Positions 53,605 to 62,417 of a stretch of DNA of 64,000 bases are shown one piece after another. This DNA comes from Sporomusaceae bacterium FL31 (GTDB lineage Bacteria > Bacillota > Negativicutes > DSM-1736 > Dendrosporobacteraceae). A program made the translations under genes and the position numbers. A model generated the notes under the pieces. That model worked only from the letters and a program-made list of their open reading frames with translations. It was not told the DNA's origin and ran no database searches. Numbering within the stretch: position 1 is the first letter of the stretch; every line of letters begins with the position of its first letter. The stretch is taken from contig BIFV01000001.1 of assembly GCA_003990955.1 (NCBI GenBank), positions 103,812-167,811 on the forward strand. Direction: 5' to 3'.

Positions 53605-54321
53605 ATGGCAAATAGCAATCGTTTAATTGTAGCGCTTGATTTTTCGGATTTTGATCAAGTTAAGCGTTTGGTGGAAAACCTAGGAGATGGCGTAAGCTAT
53701 TATAAGGTTGGCATGGAATTGTATTACAGCGTTGGCAACACGGTCATTGATTATCTCCGTCACCTGAATAAAGAGATATTTTTGGATTTGAAGCTTCATG
53801 ATATTCCGAATACAGTGGCTCATGGTCTGACTTCTTTAACTAGGCTGGGCGTATCTATGCTAAACGTGCATGCGAGTGGTGGACCTACCATGATGAAGGC
53901 TGCAGCAGAGGCTGTAAAAAATGAAGCTGAGATTTTAAAGATTTCACGTCCCCAATTAATAGCCGTTACGGTATTGACAAGTATTAGTCAAAGTGATTGG
54001 GACTCTATGGGGCATAGAGTCGATATAGCTGATCAAGTTGTTCGATTCGCTAGCTTAGCTCAGGCCGCAGGAATCGATGGTGTTGTTGCGTCGCCGCAAG
54101 AAGCCGCTCTCATTCGGAAAGCTTGTGGTGATCAATTTCTAATTGTTACTCCGGGAGTAAGACCAGCTGGCGCTGCTTTGAATGATCAGAGTCGTGTGGC
54201 AACACCTGCAGGGGCACTGGCAGCCGGAGCAAGCCATTTGGTAGTTGGTCGCCCAATTACTGCCGCGCAAAATCCTTATGAGTCAGCCAAACAAATTTTG
54301 CATGAAATGGAGGGGCACTAA
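53605..54321 (+). CDS. pyrF: orotidine 5'-phosphate decarboxylase
   Basis: 238 residues. Final step to UMP. ALDFSDFDQVKRLVE, and the catalytic Lys/Asp set in FLDLKLHDIPNTV. VVGRPIT near the end binds phosphate. RBS AGGAGTGGAG upstream. Confidence 0.96.
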   Translation: MANSNRLIVALDFSDFDQVKRLVENLGDGVSYYKVGMELYYSVGNTVIDYLRHLNKEIFLDLKLHDIPNTVAHGLTSLTRLGVSMLNVHASGGPTMMKAAAEAVKNEAEILKISRPQLIAVTVLTSISQSDWDSMGHRVDIADQVVRFASLAQAAGIDGVVASPQEAALIRKACGDQFLIVTPGVRPAGAALNDQSRVATPAGALAAGASHLVVGRPITAAQNPYESAKQILHEMEGH

Positions 54322-54894
54322 ATGAATGAAGAAGAAGTGAAACAGTTATTTATCGATACGGGTGCTATTTTAGAAGGGCATTTTTTACTAACTTCTGGGT
54401 TACATAGTCCGCTATATGTAGAGAAATTTCAAGTGCTTCAGTACCCCAATTATACTGCTCAATTATGTGAAGCTTTAGCAAGTAAATTTGCTGATGAAAA
54501 TGTTGAAGTGGTTGTAGGTCCAGTAACTGGCGGAATTCTATTAGCCCATGAAGTGGGGAAATCATTGGGCACCAGGGCTATTTTTACTGAGCGTGAAAAT
54601 GGTAAGATGACTTTGCGCCGCGGGTTCGTGATTAAGCCAGGTGAACGAGTGCTGATCGTGGAAGATATTGTTACAACTGGCGGTTCTGTGCAAGAAGTGC
54701 TTGATGTTGTTCTGGAACACGGTGGAGTACCGGTAGGAATTGGTATGCTTGTTGATCGGAGTGGCGGTAAAGCCAGTTTTGCTATCCCTCACAAAGCCTT
54801 GCTGAATCTTACTGTAACAACTTATCATGCTGAAGAATGTCCGATGTGTAAGGCGGGGCTCGCGATGACTAAGCGTGGGAGCCGGAAAATATAA
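54322..54894 (+). CDS. pyrE: orotate phosphoribosyltransferase
   Basis: 190 residues. Makes OMP from orotate and PRPP. PRPP-binding motif VLIVEDIVTTGGSV, and the flexible loop FTERENGKMTLRRGF. Starts directly after the pyrF stop. Last pyr gene; no hairpin terminator was found before the tRNAs. Confidence 0.95.
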   Translation: MNEEEVKQLFIDTGAILEGHFLLTSGLHSPLYVEKFQVLQYPNYTAQLCEALASKFADENVEVVVGPVTGGILLAHEVGKSLGTRAIFTERENGKMTLRRGFVIKPGERVLIVEDIVTTGGSVQEVLDVVLEHGGVPVGIGMLVDRSGGKASFAIPHKALLNLTVTTYHAEECPMCKAGLAMTKRGSRKI

Positions 54895-54982
54895 ATTAGG
54901 CAAAAAAATGCTAATGAGCTGAAAATGTGATGAATAAGTGTCCTAAAGGAGTCTATTCATAAATTTAGCAGATAATTGGCTA

Positions 54983-55011
54983 TTGATATAATAGTTAGAA
55001 AATGATATTAT
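54983..55011 (+). promoter_or_regulatory. promoter of tRNA cluster 1
   Basis: TTGATA (54983-54988), 17-bp spacer, TATTAT (55006-55011). Confidence 0.7.
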
Positions 55012-55034
55012 ATTAATCTGTAAGGCAATTCTGT

Positions 55035-55111
55035 GGCCCGGTAGTTTAGTTGGTTAGAATGCCGCCCTGTCACGGCGGAGGTCGTGGGTTCGAGTCCCAT
55101 CCGGGTCGCCA
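55035..55111 (+). tRNA. tRNA-Asp (anticodon GTC)
   Basis: 77 bases with encoded CCA; GGCCCGG acceptor, anticodon loop CTGTCAC. Identical to the copy at 60430. Confidence 0.95.
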
Positions 55112-55115
55112 TTAT

Positions 55116-55190
55116 GCGGAAATAGCTCAGCGGTAGAGCATCGCCTTGCCAAGGCGAGGGTCGCGAGTTCGAATCTCGTTTTCCGCTCCA
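55116..55190 (+). tRNA. tRNA-Gly (anticodon GCC)
   Basis: 75 bases with CCA; acceptor GCGGAAA, anticodon loop TTGCCAA. Identical to the copy at 60594. Confidence 0.95.
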
Positions 55191-55195
55191 TTCCT

Positions 55196-55271
55196 AGGGG
55201 TATAGCTCAATTGGTAGAGTAGCGGTCTCCAAAACCGTTGGTTGTGGGTTCAAGTCCTACTGCCCCTGCCA
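55196..55271 (+). tRNA. tRNA-Trp (anticodon CCA)
   Basis: 76 bases with CCA; acceptor AGGGGTA, anticodon loop CTCCAAA. Confidence 0.95.
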
Positions 55272-55284
55272 TTTATTAATTAAC

Positions 55285-55317
55285 AAAACTTCTATCATTT
55301 TGATAGAAGTTTTTTTA
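55285..55317 (+). terminator. terminator of tRNA cluster 1
   Basis: AAAACTTCTATCA pairs with TGATAGAAGTTTT around TTT, then a T run. Confidence 0.85.
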
Positions 55318-55408
55318 TGTTACGCCAGTAATTACAATTTGAAATTCAGGCTATTTAAACATAATCTATGCTGTATTTGCCGATAATAATGTTGCAGGAG
55401 GTGATATC

Positions 55409-55564
55409 ATGGCAAAAGACGTTATGTGTAAAGTTGAAAACTGTAAGTACTGGAGCCAGGGTCAACGGTGTAATGCTTCAACTATCCAAGTAAGTGTTGA
55501 TAGTGGGGGTAATAAAGCAGGTGATCCTCAGGAAACCAATTGCCACACCTTCGCAACTAAGTAA
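55409..55564 (+). CDS. DUF1540 small cysteine protein
   Basis: 51 residues: MAKDVMCKVENCKYWSQGQR, then CNAS, and NCHTFATK at the end, giving the four-Cys DUF1540 spacing, presumably binding zinc. Family members are common in spore-forming Firmicutes; the role is unknown. AGGAGGTG precedes ATG 55409. Confidence 0.8.
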   Translation: MAKDVMCKVENCKYWSQGQRCNASTIQVSVDSGGNKAGDPQETNCHTFATK

Positions 55565-55610
55565 CAAATAAAACAGCCAGCTGGTCATCCAGCTGGCTGT
55601 TTTATTTGTT
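55563..55610 (+). terminator. bidirectional terminator
   Basis: A perfect 22-bp inverted repeat around TCAT (55563-55584 with 55589-55610). It serves the DUF1540 gene and, on the minus strand, overlaps the end of the ABC ATPase gene. Confidence 0.85.
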
Positions 55611-56402
55611 ATTGAATTCCAGTTGTTTACTTTTTAGTACTTCTTCACGCAAGCTAAGCCAGATCTTTTGAAATAGTTGATTGTAATGAAATGTTGTACG
55701 TATTTCAGCAATATCACGTGGTCTAGGTAAATCAATATCAATAATTGTCTTGATAGTGCCCGGATGAGCAGTCATGATCATCACCTTATCACCGACACAC
55801 AGAGCTTCGTCGATACTGTGAGTGATAAAAACAGTCGTTTTTTTACTTGACTCCCAAATTTGCAGCAGTTCTTGCTGTAGAATGATTCTGTTTTGTTCGT
55901 CTAAAGCTCCAAATGGCTCATCCATCAATAAAATTTCTGGATCATTGGCAAAGGCACGTGCGACACTTACCCGTTGCTTCATACCACCAGATAATTGACA
56001 AGGATAGGAATGAGCAAATTTACTTAACCCGATCATTTGTATATAATGTTCAGCAATTTCGTTGCGTACCTTTTTGGATATGCCACGCATTCTCAATCCA
56101 TATCCCACATTTTCGATTACGGTCATCCAGGGGAAAATCGACTGTTCTTGAAAGACCATCGAGTTTATCGGACGGCCGCTTGCGCTGCTTTTAATGGTTA
56201 TCTGTCCAGTCGAAGTGTTCTCCAAATCAGCGAGGATTCTAAGTAGCGTTGTTTTTCCGCAACCACTGGGGCCGACAATGCAAAAAAATTCACCGTCTTT
56301 AATCGTTAAATTAATATCTTGCAGTGCAGTAACCCTGCCTTGAGTGGTTTCAAAAAATTTGTTAGCATTTTCAATAACTATCCGATCACTGGTGTTGATC
56401 AT
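55602..56402 (-). CDS. ABC transporter ATP-binding protein (SsuB/TauB-like) 2
   Basis: 266 residues. Walker A GPSGCGKTT, Q-loop FQEQSIFPWMT, signature LSGGMKQR, Walker B LLMDEPFGALDE and switch THSIDEA. Third gene of a minus-strand transporter set; the order (SBP, permease, ATPase) differs from the first SsuABC-type set. Confidence 0.92.
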   Translation of the reverse strand: MINTSDRIVIENANKFFETTQGRVTALQDINLTIKDGEFFCIVGPSGCGKTTLLRILADLENTSTGQITIKSSASGRPINSMVFQEQSIFPWMTVIENVGYGLRMRGISKKVRNEIAEHYIQMIGLSKFAHSYPCQLSGGMKQRVSVARAFANDPEILLMDEPFGALDEQNRIILQQELLQIWESSKKTTVFITHSIDEALCVGDKVMIMTAHPGTIKTIIDIDLPRPRDIAEIRTTFHYNQLFQKIWLSLREEVLKSKQLEFNNK

Positions 56403-56417
56403 GACGGTGCCTCCTTG

Positions 56418-57188
56418 TCAGCATTCTTGTTTCCAAGGCAATACTAAACGTTCGATTAAATCGAGGATCAGTGAAAAAATATAGCCGAGAACGGATAGCA
56501 TTATTAAAGCTACAAACATTTGTTCAATATCAAACATATCATAGGAGCGCCAGATCATCCAGCCTATTCCTGCTTTAGCGGCAGATAATTCAGCAGCAAC
56601 AATCAAAATCAACGCCATGCCCATACCAAGTTTCAGACCGGCAAAAATCATTGGCAGTGCACCAGGTAAAGCAACGGTTAAATAAAAATCCTTTCGGCTG
56701 GCTCCGAAGTTTTTAGCTACATCAAGATAGATTCTATCTATACTGAGTACACCGGCCATTGTGTTTATCACAACTAAGTAAAAAACTCCGATTGCAATTG
56801 TAAAAATTTTAGATGTCTCACCGAGTCCAAAGATTAATAAAATCAGAGGCATTAGCGCTAATTTGGGAATGGGATAAGTGGCTGCAATCATAGGCTCAAT
56901 CGCTGATCTTATGAAAGGAGATAAGCCCATGCTAATACCAATCAGGATACCTGGAACCGAACCGGCAATAAATCCTAGAATAACGCGCTGAACGCTAACT
57001 GCGGTGTTATTTAGGAGATCGCCGGACAGCATTAAGGGGATAAAGGATTTAAATATTAAGAATGGGCTTGAAAAAAGCCGGATGTCAATTGCGCCGATTT
57101 GCGCCAATAGTTCCCAAAGGATTAGGAGTGTTAAAGGCGACAATATAGATAAGATGCGAATTACTTTAGAGTTATTTGATTTTGCCAT
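56418..57188 (-). CDS. ABC transporter permease (SsuC/TauC-like) 2
   Basis: 256 residues, about six membrane helices, EAA-loop-like segment KNFGASRKDFYLTVALPGAL. Partner of the ATPase at 55602. Confidence 0.9.
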   Translation of the reverse strand: MAKSNNSKVIRILSILSPLTLLILWELLAQIGAIDIRLFSSPFLIFKSFIPLMLSGDLLNNTAVSVQRVILGFIAGSVPGILIGISMGLSPFIRSAIEPMIAATYPIPKLALMPLILLIFGLGETSKIFTIAIGVFYLVVINTMAGVLSIDRIYLDVAKNFGASRKDFYLTVALPGALPMIFAGLKLGMGMALILIVAAELSAAKAGIGWMIWRSYDMFDIEQMFVALIMLSVLGYIFSLILDLIERLVLPWKQEC

Positions 57189-57216
57189 ACACTCACCTCG
57201 CGCAGACTATTTGAGT

Positions 57217-58290
57217 TTAATATGTTCCCAGCATTTTTATTGCGAAGTCGACGAAGCGATGGTCAACAGCGTCTTGAAGCTCAATATCTGATTTGAGCAG
57301 TTGGTTTTCTTTATACCATGCCAAGTCCAGCTCGATACCTTTTAATTTAACATAGCCATTAGGATTAAGTCCTGTTGGATACATTTTCTCATATAATGCT
57401 GGTTCCTTAATAACTGAGTATTTACAAAGTATATCGATAATTTCTGACTTATTTTGATTCTTGAAAAATGCATCATTGTAATCTCTCAGTGATTTTATAT
57501 AAGCGGTCATAAAACGATTGGCTAATTCAGGGTTTTTCGTCATGCTGGTACCAAATACAAGTAGCGCAGTTTGCGCATCAGGATCATACTCTACCGGATC
57601 TTTCCAGGGATCGAGGATATCTTTGCTCATTCCCAGAGTTACAAAAGGCTCAATTACCATAGCAGCATCGATGCTTTTGTTGCTAAGCGATACCAGCATA
57701 TCAGGGAAAGAGCGAATGACTTGGACATCAACATCTTTTGTGGTTAAACCGCCCTTTTGAAGTACTCGTGCCAATGCAATTTCATCAAGTGATGCCGTTG
57801 CAACAATGGCGATCTTTTTACCTTGTAAGTCACTATAATCTTTTAGGGAATTTGCCAGGTCTTTCCGGACTACTAATCGGTAGTAACCTTTTTCAGGAAC
57901 ATTGATTCCTTTGTCGGCCACAATTTTTACCGGAATATCGCGGGACATAGCATTTAATAGGCCTGATGAAGTAACTGTTGCGCCCACATCAAGCTGGCCT
58001 GCAGCCAATTGATTAATCATTTCTTGTCCAGAATTGAACTGAACTGGTTCGATTTTGATTCCTAAATCTGCGTAATAGCCTTTGGCCATTCCAATTAAAA
58101 TCCCCGCATCAGAAATAACTTGTTTCATGCCGACTTTTACAACTGTCTCTTGAGGAAGCGGAGTTAAGCTAGGTGCCCAAATTGGTGCAGCCTTCATATT
58201 AGTTTGATTGACTTGTGGCTGCGAGCAAGCAGTTAGTAATAAGGCGATCAAGAGAAATGCCAATACTTTTGTCAAAACATGCTTTCTCAT
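57217..58290 (-). CDS. ABC substrate-binding lipoprotein (SsuA/TauA-like) 2
   Basis: 357 residues. Signal with lipobox LTAC (C22), then a NitT/TauT receptor fold (IGMAKGYYADLGIKIEPVQF; GQLDVGATVTSSGLLNA). Ligand unknown. It differs clearly from the receptor at 7427, so the two sets probably carry different substrates. Confidence 0.88.
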   Translation of the reverse strand: MRKHVLTKVLAFLLIALLLTACSQPQVNQTNMKAAPIWAPSLTPLPQETVVKVGMKQVISDAGILIGMAKGYYADLGIKIEPVQFNSGQEMINQLAAGQLDVGATVTSSGLLNAMSRDIPVKIVADKGINVPEKGYYRLVVRKDLANSLKDYSDLQGKKIAIVATASLDEIALARVLQKGGLTTKDVDVQVIRSFPDMLVSLSNKSIDAAMVIEPFVTLGMSKDILDPWKDPVEYDPDAQTALLVFGTSMTKNPELANRFMTAYIKSLRDYNDAFFKNQNKSEIIDILCKYSVIKEPALYEKMYPTGLNPNGYVKLKGIELDLAWYKENQLLKSDIELQDAVDHRFVDFAIKMLGTY

Positions 58291-58415
58291 AAATTACCTC
58301 CCACAGTACTTTTAGATTAATGCATGTTATTCTGTTACATTTATTTTGGTGACAATGCTGGCAGGTTTTTTAGGGAGTAATAAAGAATAGATTACTATTC
58401 AGAAAAGGAGAATTT

Positions 58416-59096
58416 ATGCAGCAAGTAATTAGTAAAATCAATGAATGGGAGTATATACATAAATTACCGTCTACAATCAACGGATTTGTTTTTAGTAAAG
58501 AACTTAGTGAAAGTGGTACACTGTTTCATCTTTTTACTTATGCCAATGAGAGTGCTCGGCGAAGTTTCTCGGTATTATATGATCATGCGACAAAAGAATT
58601 TATAGCGCGAATCAAGGTAGGTTTGATTGAATTCTGTGACATAGCTTATATTGTTGCTGACTTAGAAATGTTAGAAAATGTGCTCGAAAAGCGCCTTGAG
58701 ACTACCTTGTCAAGATTAGGATTTTTTGATATTAATGATTTAAATAGTATTTTTTTAGAAAAGAAAATAGTAGAATGGCAATATGCAGCCAAATTACCGC
58801 AAGTATTTGCGGGCTTTGAATTATATATAAAACCACTGGAACCGCTTAAAATTATTAATGGATCCTATGTAATTTTGAATTATACGGATTTTTTATCTGA
58901 AAGCGACTTGATCATCTATTATAATATTTACAGGGATGAGTTTTTTGGGGAGTTACGAATTAGAAGAACTCCACAGATGGCTGCTGTATTTGAATCTAAA
59001 CAACTGTCAGAGTTGGAAGAAAAACTGGAACTTTATTTAAATCCAACCTTAGAGAATATGCGTTGTCAAATTAATGATAACCATAGTGAACTCTAA
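58416..59096 (+). CDS. two-repeat protein of unknown function
   Basis: 226 residues made of two similar halves about 110 residues apart: NEWEYIHKLPSTINGFVF (residues 9-26) and VEWQYAAKLPQVFAGFEL (119-136), then matching helix-strand segments ending in LEKRLETTL and LEEKLELYL. No membrane helix or known motif. AAAGGAG precedes ATG. Function unknown. Confidence 0.65.
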   Translation: MQQVISKINEWEYIHKLPSTINGFVFSKELSESGTLFHLFTYANESARRSFSVLYDHATKEFIARIKVGLIEFCDIAYIVADLEMLENVLEKRLETTLSRLGFFDINDLNSIFLEKKIVEWQYAAKLPQVFAGFELYIKPLEPLKIINGSYVILNYTDFLSESDLIIYYNIYRDEFFGELRIRRTPQMAAVFESKQLSELEEKLELYLNPTLENMRCQINDNHSEL

Positions 59097-59120
59097 TTTT
59101 AGATATTGAAAGGATTTTTT

Positions 59121-59924
59121 ATGTTGCATACAGCGTTAACAATTGCTGGTTCTGATTCTAGCGGCGGCGCTGGAATTCAGGCTGACTTAAAGACCTTTGC
59201 TGCTCTCGGCGTATTTGGAATGAGTGCTATAACGGCAATTACGGCTCAAAATACTTGCGGAGTCACGAATATTCGTGAATTGGATGATGCGATTATTATT
59301 GATCAAATTGATGCGGTTTTTACTGATATTACAGTCAATGCAGTAAAAATTGGGATGTTGTCAAGTTCAGCAATCATTAAGGCGGTAACAGGCGCACTTG
59401 TCCATCATAATGCCAATCATATTGTTCTTGATACTGTAATGGTATCTAAAAGTGGGAGCCATTTATTAAAAAAAGAGGCAATAGACACTCTAAAAGAATA
59501 TCTTATTCCTAAGGCATTTGTAGTTACTCCTAACCTATATGAAGCTTCAGAATTGGTTGGCTTTGAAGTAGAAAACCAAGATGATATGAAAAAAGCGGCG
59601 ATTGAAATCAAAGAAATGGGGGCCCGGTATGTAGTCGTTAAAGGTGGACACTTACCAGGGAATGCGTGCGATTTGCTCTATGATGGTGAGAATTTTTCTA
59701 TATATGCCAACGAGAGGATCAACACGCTTCATACGCATGGGACTGGTTGTACTTTTTCATCAGCGATTGCCGCTGGATTGGCTAAGGGGTTAACTATTGA
59801 AGGTGCAGTAGCTCAAGCTAAGAACTATATTACAATGGCTATCACGCATGGTTTTTCTCTTGGTAAAGGTGTCGGTCCAACACACCATTTTTATGAATTA
59901 TACAATAAGGCTGGTTTGTACTAA
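59121..59924 (+). CDS. thiD: hydroxymethylpyrimidine/phosphomethylpyrimidine kinase
   Basis: 267 residues. Thiamine pathway ribokinase-fold kinase: ALTIAGSDSSGGAGIQADLK start, KIGMLSS, DTVMVSKSGS, and the anion-hole motif GTGCTFSSAIAAGL. It follows the two-repeat gene; ATG 59121 after AAAGGA; a TTG at 59106 is earlier in frame. Confidence 0.93.
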   Translation: MLHTALTIAGSDSSGGAGIQADLKTFAALGVFGMSAITAITAQNTCGVTNIRELDDAIIIDQIDAVFTDITVNAVKIGMLSSSAIIKAVTGALVHHNANHIVLDTVMVSKSGSHLLKKEAIDTLKEYLIPKAFVVTPNLYEASELVGFEVENQDDMKKAAIEIKEMGARYVVVKGGHLPGNACDLLYDGENFSIYANERINTLHTHGTGCTFSSAIAAGLAKGLTIEGAVAQAKNYITMAITHGFSLGKGVGPTHHFYELYNKAGLY

Positions 59925-59940
59925 TGTTTGGAGGTATAAC

Positions 59941-60303
59941 ATGGCTAAAGTTCTAGTTTGTGACGATTCTGCTTTTATGAGAATGATGCTTAAGAAAGTG
60001 CTTATTGAAAATGGCCATGAAGTTGTTGCTGAGGCGGGCGATGGGAAGCAGGCTGTTCAAATGTATCGTCTGCATAAACCTGAATTGACGACAATGGATA
60101 TTACGATGCCTAATTTGGATGGTATAGAAGCAGTTAAGATTATTCATGATGAAAATCCATTGGCTCGAATTATTATGGTAACTGCATTAGGGCAAAAAGC
60201 GATTATCACGGATGCTCTTAAAGCTGGTGCATCAGATTTTATTGTGAAGCCTTTTGACCCAGCGCAAGTTATTGACACGATTAAGAAAGTTTTAGCAACA
60301 TAA
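59941..60303 (+). CDS. CheY-like single-domain response regulator
   Basis: 120 residues. Metal-binding acids D8 and D9, phosphoacceptor D53 (TMDITMP), T81 and K103 (VKPFD) are intact. No output domain, so it acts by protein contact, for example with a flagellar switch or a phosphorelay. Partner kinase is not nearby. ATG 59941 follows GGAGGT. Confidence 0.9.
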   Translation: MAKVLVCDDSAFMRMMLKKVLIENGHEVVAEAGDGKQAVQMYRLHKPELTTMDITMPNLDGIEAVKIIHDENPLARIIMVTALGQKAIITDALKAGASDFIVKPFDPAQVIDTIKKVLAT

Positions 60304-60307
60304 TAGC

Positions 60308-60337
60308 TTGACAAATATAAAGCAGCTAAGTTATAAT
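60308..60337 (+). promoter_or_regulatory. promoter of tRNA cluster 2, upstream element
   Basis: TTGACA (60308-60313), 18-bp spacer, TATAAT (60332-60337). Confidence 0.7.
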
Positions 60338-60381
60338 TATTTCTGTTGTCACTGGTGCTTGATTGATGGAAAAAGATACTA

Positions 60382-60410
60382 TTGACATGAAATGCGTAAT
60401 GATATACAAT
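60382..60410 (+). promoter_or_regulatory. promoter of tRNA cluster 2, proximal element
   Basis: TTGACA (60382-60387), 17-bp spacer, TACAAT (60405-60410), 20 bases before the first tRNA. Confidence 0.8.
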
Positions 60411-60429
60411 AGATTATGCGTTTAATTGT

Positions 60430-60506
60430 GGCCCGGTAGTTTAGTTGGTTAGAATGCCGCCCTGTCACGGCGGAGGTCGTGGGTTCGAGTCCCATCCGGG
60501 TCGCCA
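60430..60506 (+). tRNA. tRNA-Asp (anticodon GTC), second copy
   Basis: 77 bases with CCA, identical to 55035-55111. Confidence 0.95.
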
Positions 60507-60512
60507 TCATTT

Positions 60513-60588
<76 letters not shown>

Positions 60589-60593
60589 TTTAC

Positions 60594-60668
60594 GCGGAAA
60601 TAGCTCAGCGGTAGAGCATCGCCTTGCCAAGGCGAGGGTCGCGAGTTCGAATCTCGTTTTCCGCTCCA
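60594..60668 (+). tRNA. tRNA-Gly (anticodon GCC), second copy
   Basis: 75 bases with CCA, identical to 55116-55190. Confidence 0.95.
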
Positions 60669-60673
60669 TTAAC

Positions 60674-60748
<75 letters not shown>

Positions 60749-60766
60749 CAATTCCAATTTCATATT

Positions 60767-60855
60767 GCCGGGGTGGCGGAACTGGCAGACGCAACGGACT
60801 TAAAATCCGTCGGAGCGTGAGCTCCGTACCGGTTCGATTCCGGTCCTCGGCACCA
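60767..60855 (+). tRNA. tRNA-Leu (anticodon TAA)
   Basis: 89 bases with CCA; acceptor GCCGGGG, anticodon loop CTTAAAA, long variable arm. Confidence 0.95.
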
Positions 60856-60866
60856 TTACAAAAATT

Positions 60867-60893
60867 AAACTTCTGAGTAATCAGGAGTTTTTT
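60867..60893 (+). terminator. terminator of tRNA cluster 2
   Basis: AAACTTCTGA pairs with TCAGGAGTTT (one G-U) around GTAA, then TTT. Confidence 0.8.
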
Positions 60894-61009
60894 GCATTTA
60901 TTTCTTCTAATCCTTTTGCATCAGTTAGTCTGACGCAAAAGGATTTTATGTGTATAAATAGAATATACTTTTAGTTGTCATCAAAATAGTTCTTACTGAG
61001 GAGTGTAAT

Positions 61010-61921
61010 ATGAATATTCAAGTTCAACAAGGTGTTTCTATTATGGATAATCTGCAGAATGTCTTTAATTATGTATTTGTGCAAACGTCGATGTATCATT
61101 TTATTGTCCCTAAAGCCGATAAATATGTAGCCGTAAATATTTACAAAAAGATTTGCCGCTGTATGGAATGTGAAGCAACTTTTGAAGTTGACTTTAATTA
61201 TAATGGAGCTGTACATATTGAGAAATCGCGGTTACAAGCGCAGCAAGGTTTGTATGATAGATTGGGTTTAACTTTTCCTAAGATCGAGGATGGGGAGCCA
61301 TTTATCTATAACCAAGTGGGTTATTGTGATTCCTGTTTTAGTGAGCGTCTTCAAAATCAAATGGATAGTAAACAGGCTGCCTATAATTTGTGCAGACAAA
61401 TTAATCAGTTAGATAAGCAATTTGTTCTAAACGCTGTGGCGGTAATGGATCAAGTTGTTTTGAAGTGGCTTGAAAGTATTAAATCCTTGGAGCAGTTAAC
61501 TGAGTACGATCTAACTAGTTATCTGTCCATCCGTGAAATATTAAGTACAGTTATTGCCAGTGACGAGGCTGTTGCTAATTATATAGGCAGTTATAAAATG
61601 CAATTTGCAGAGCTAACACAGCGTCTTACAGGTTACTTAGATGAATTTAATGATAATAAATTTACTGCAATCGTTGGCAAGCCATTAAATATTTATGAAT
61701 CGCTCGCAGATGATATTTATAATGAATATACAGTGCTATTTCCTGTTGAAAGTACTTTGGATTTAGAATTTTATTCTGAATCACAGATTCAGAAAGATCG
61801 AATTATTATGTTCTTAGAACAAATACGGATTGATCATGGCGGGCGCTTAATACAAGAAGTTGGCTTTGCTGATAAATGGATTGAGTGGTTAGTTAATCAT
61901 GTCGCGAAGCTCGAGAGCTAA
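61010..61921 (+). CDS. hypothetical protein with a four/five-cysteine zinc site
   Basis: 303 residues, no membrane helix. C49, C51 and C54 (CRCMEC) and C106/C109 (CDSC) could form a zinc ribbon in the N-terminal third; the rest is helical and acidic. No family recognised. ATG 61010 follows GAGGAGTG. The yjbQ-like gene follows at once, so they may be co-transcribed. Confidence 0.6.
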   Translation: MNIQVQQGVSIMDNLQNVFNYVFVQTSMYHFIVPKADKYVAVNIYKKICRCMECEATFEVDFNYNGAVHIEKSRLQAQQGLYDRLGLTFPKIEDGEPFIYNQVGYCDSCFSERLQNQMDSKQAAYNLCRQINQLDKQFVLNAVAVMDQVVLKWLESIKSLEQLTEYDLTSYLSIREILSTVIASDEAVANYIGSYKMQFAELTQRLTGYLDEFNDNKFTAIVGKPLNIYESLADDIYNEYTVLFPVESTLDLEFYSESQIQKDRIIMFLEQIRIDHGGRLIQEVGFADKWIEWLVNHVAKLES

Positions 61922-61942
61922 ATAGTTTTGGAGGTTGATATT

Positions 61943-62332
61943 GTGCAGATATTGCAATTGAAAACACCTCAACAAGGATTTTTAGAAATCACTGATCGTG
62001 TTATTGCAGCTGTTAGTCAAAGCAGCATTCAAAATGGAATGTGCCAAATATTTGTGCCTCATACGACTGCGGGGATTACCATTAATGAGAATGCCGATCC
62101 AGATGTTGTCGATGATATGCTTAAAGCGTTAGACTGTATAGTGCCGAAACTATCTTACCGACACAATGAAGGCAACTCTATTGCTCACGTCAAAGCATCT
62201 TTGATAGGAATGTCAGTCACCGTTCCTGTCGTAAATAACAAAATATATTTAGGAACTTGGCAAGGTATCTACTTTTGTGAATTTGATGGGCCTCGTCAAC
62301 GTTCTGTTTGCATTCAAGTAATCGGTCAATAA
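61943..62332 (+). CDS. YjbQ family protein (UPF0047)
   Basis: 129 residues. Conserved PHTTAGITINENADPDV, RHNEGNSIAHVKASLIG and GTWQGIYFCEFDGPR. Members have weak thiamine-phosphate synthase activity and unclear cell roles. GTG 61943 follows GGAGGTTGAT; an in-frame TTG at 61928 overlaps that site. Confidence 0.88.
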   Translation: MQILQLKTPQQGFLEITDRVIAAVSQSSIQNGMCQIFVPHTTAGITINENADPDVVDDMLKALDCIVPKLSYRHNEGNSIAHVKASLIGMSVTVPVVNNKIYLGTWQGIYFCEFDGPRQRSVCIQVIGQ

Positions 62333-62364
62333 AAAACTGCTCTCAGGTTAGAGAGCAGTTTTTT
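62331..62364 (+). terminator. intrinsic terminator
   Basis: AAAAAACTGCTCTC (62331-62344) pairs perfectly with GAGAGCAGTTTTTT (62351-62364). Confidence 0.88.
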
Positions 62365-62417
62365 GTGCAGGGAAATAAAGGTATTTGCGAAACCGTCTAT
62401 AAGGTGAGGTTAAGAAT

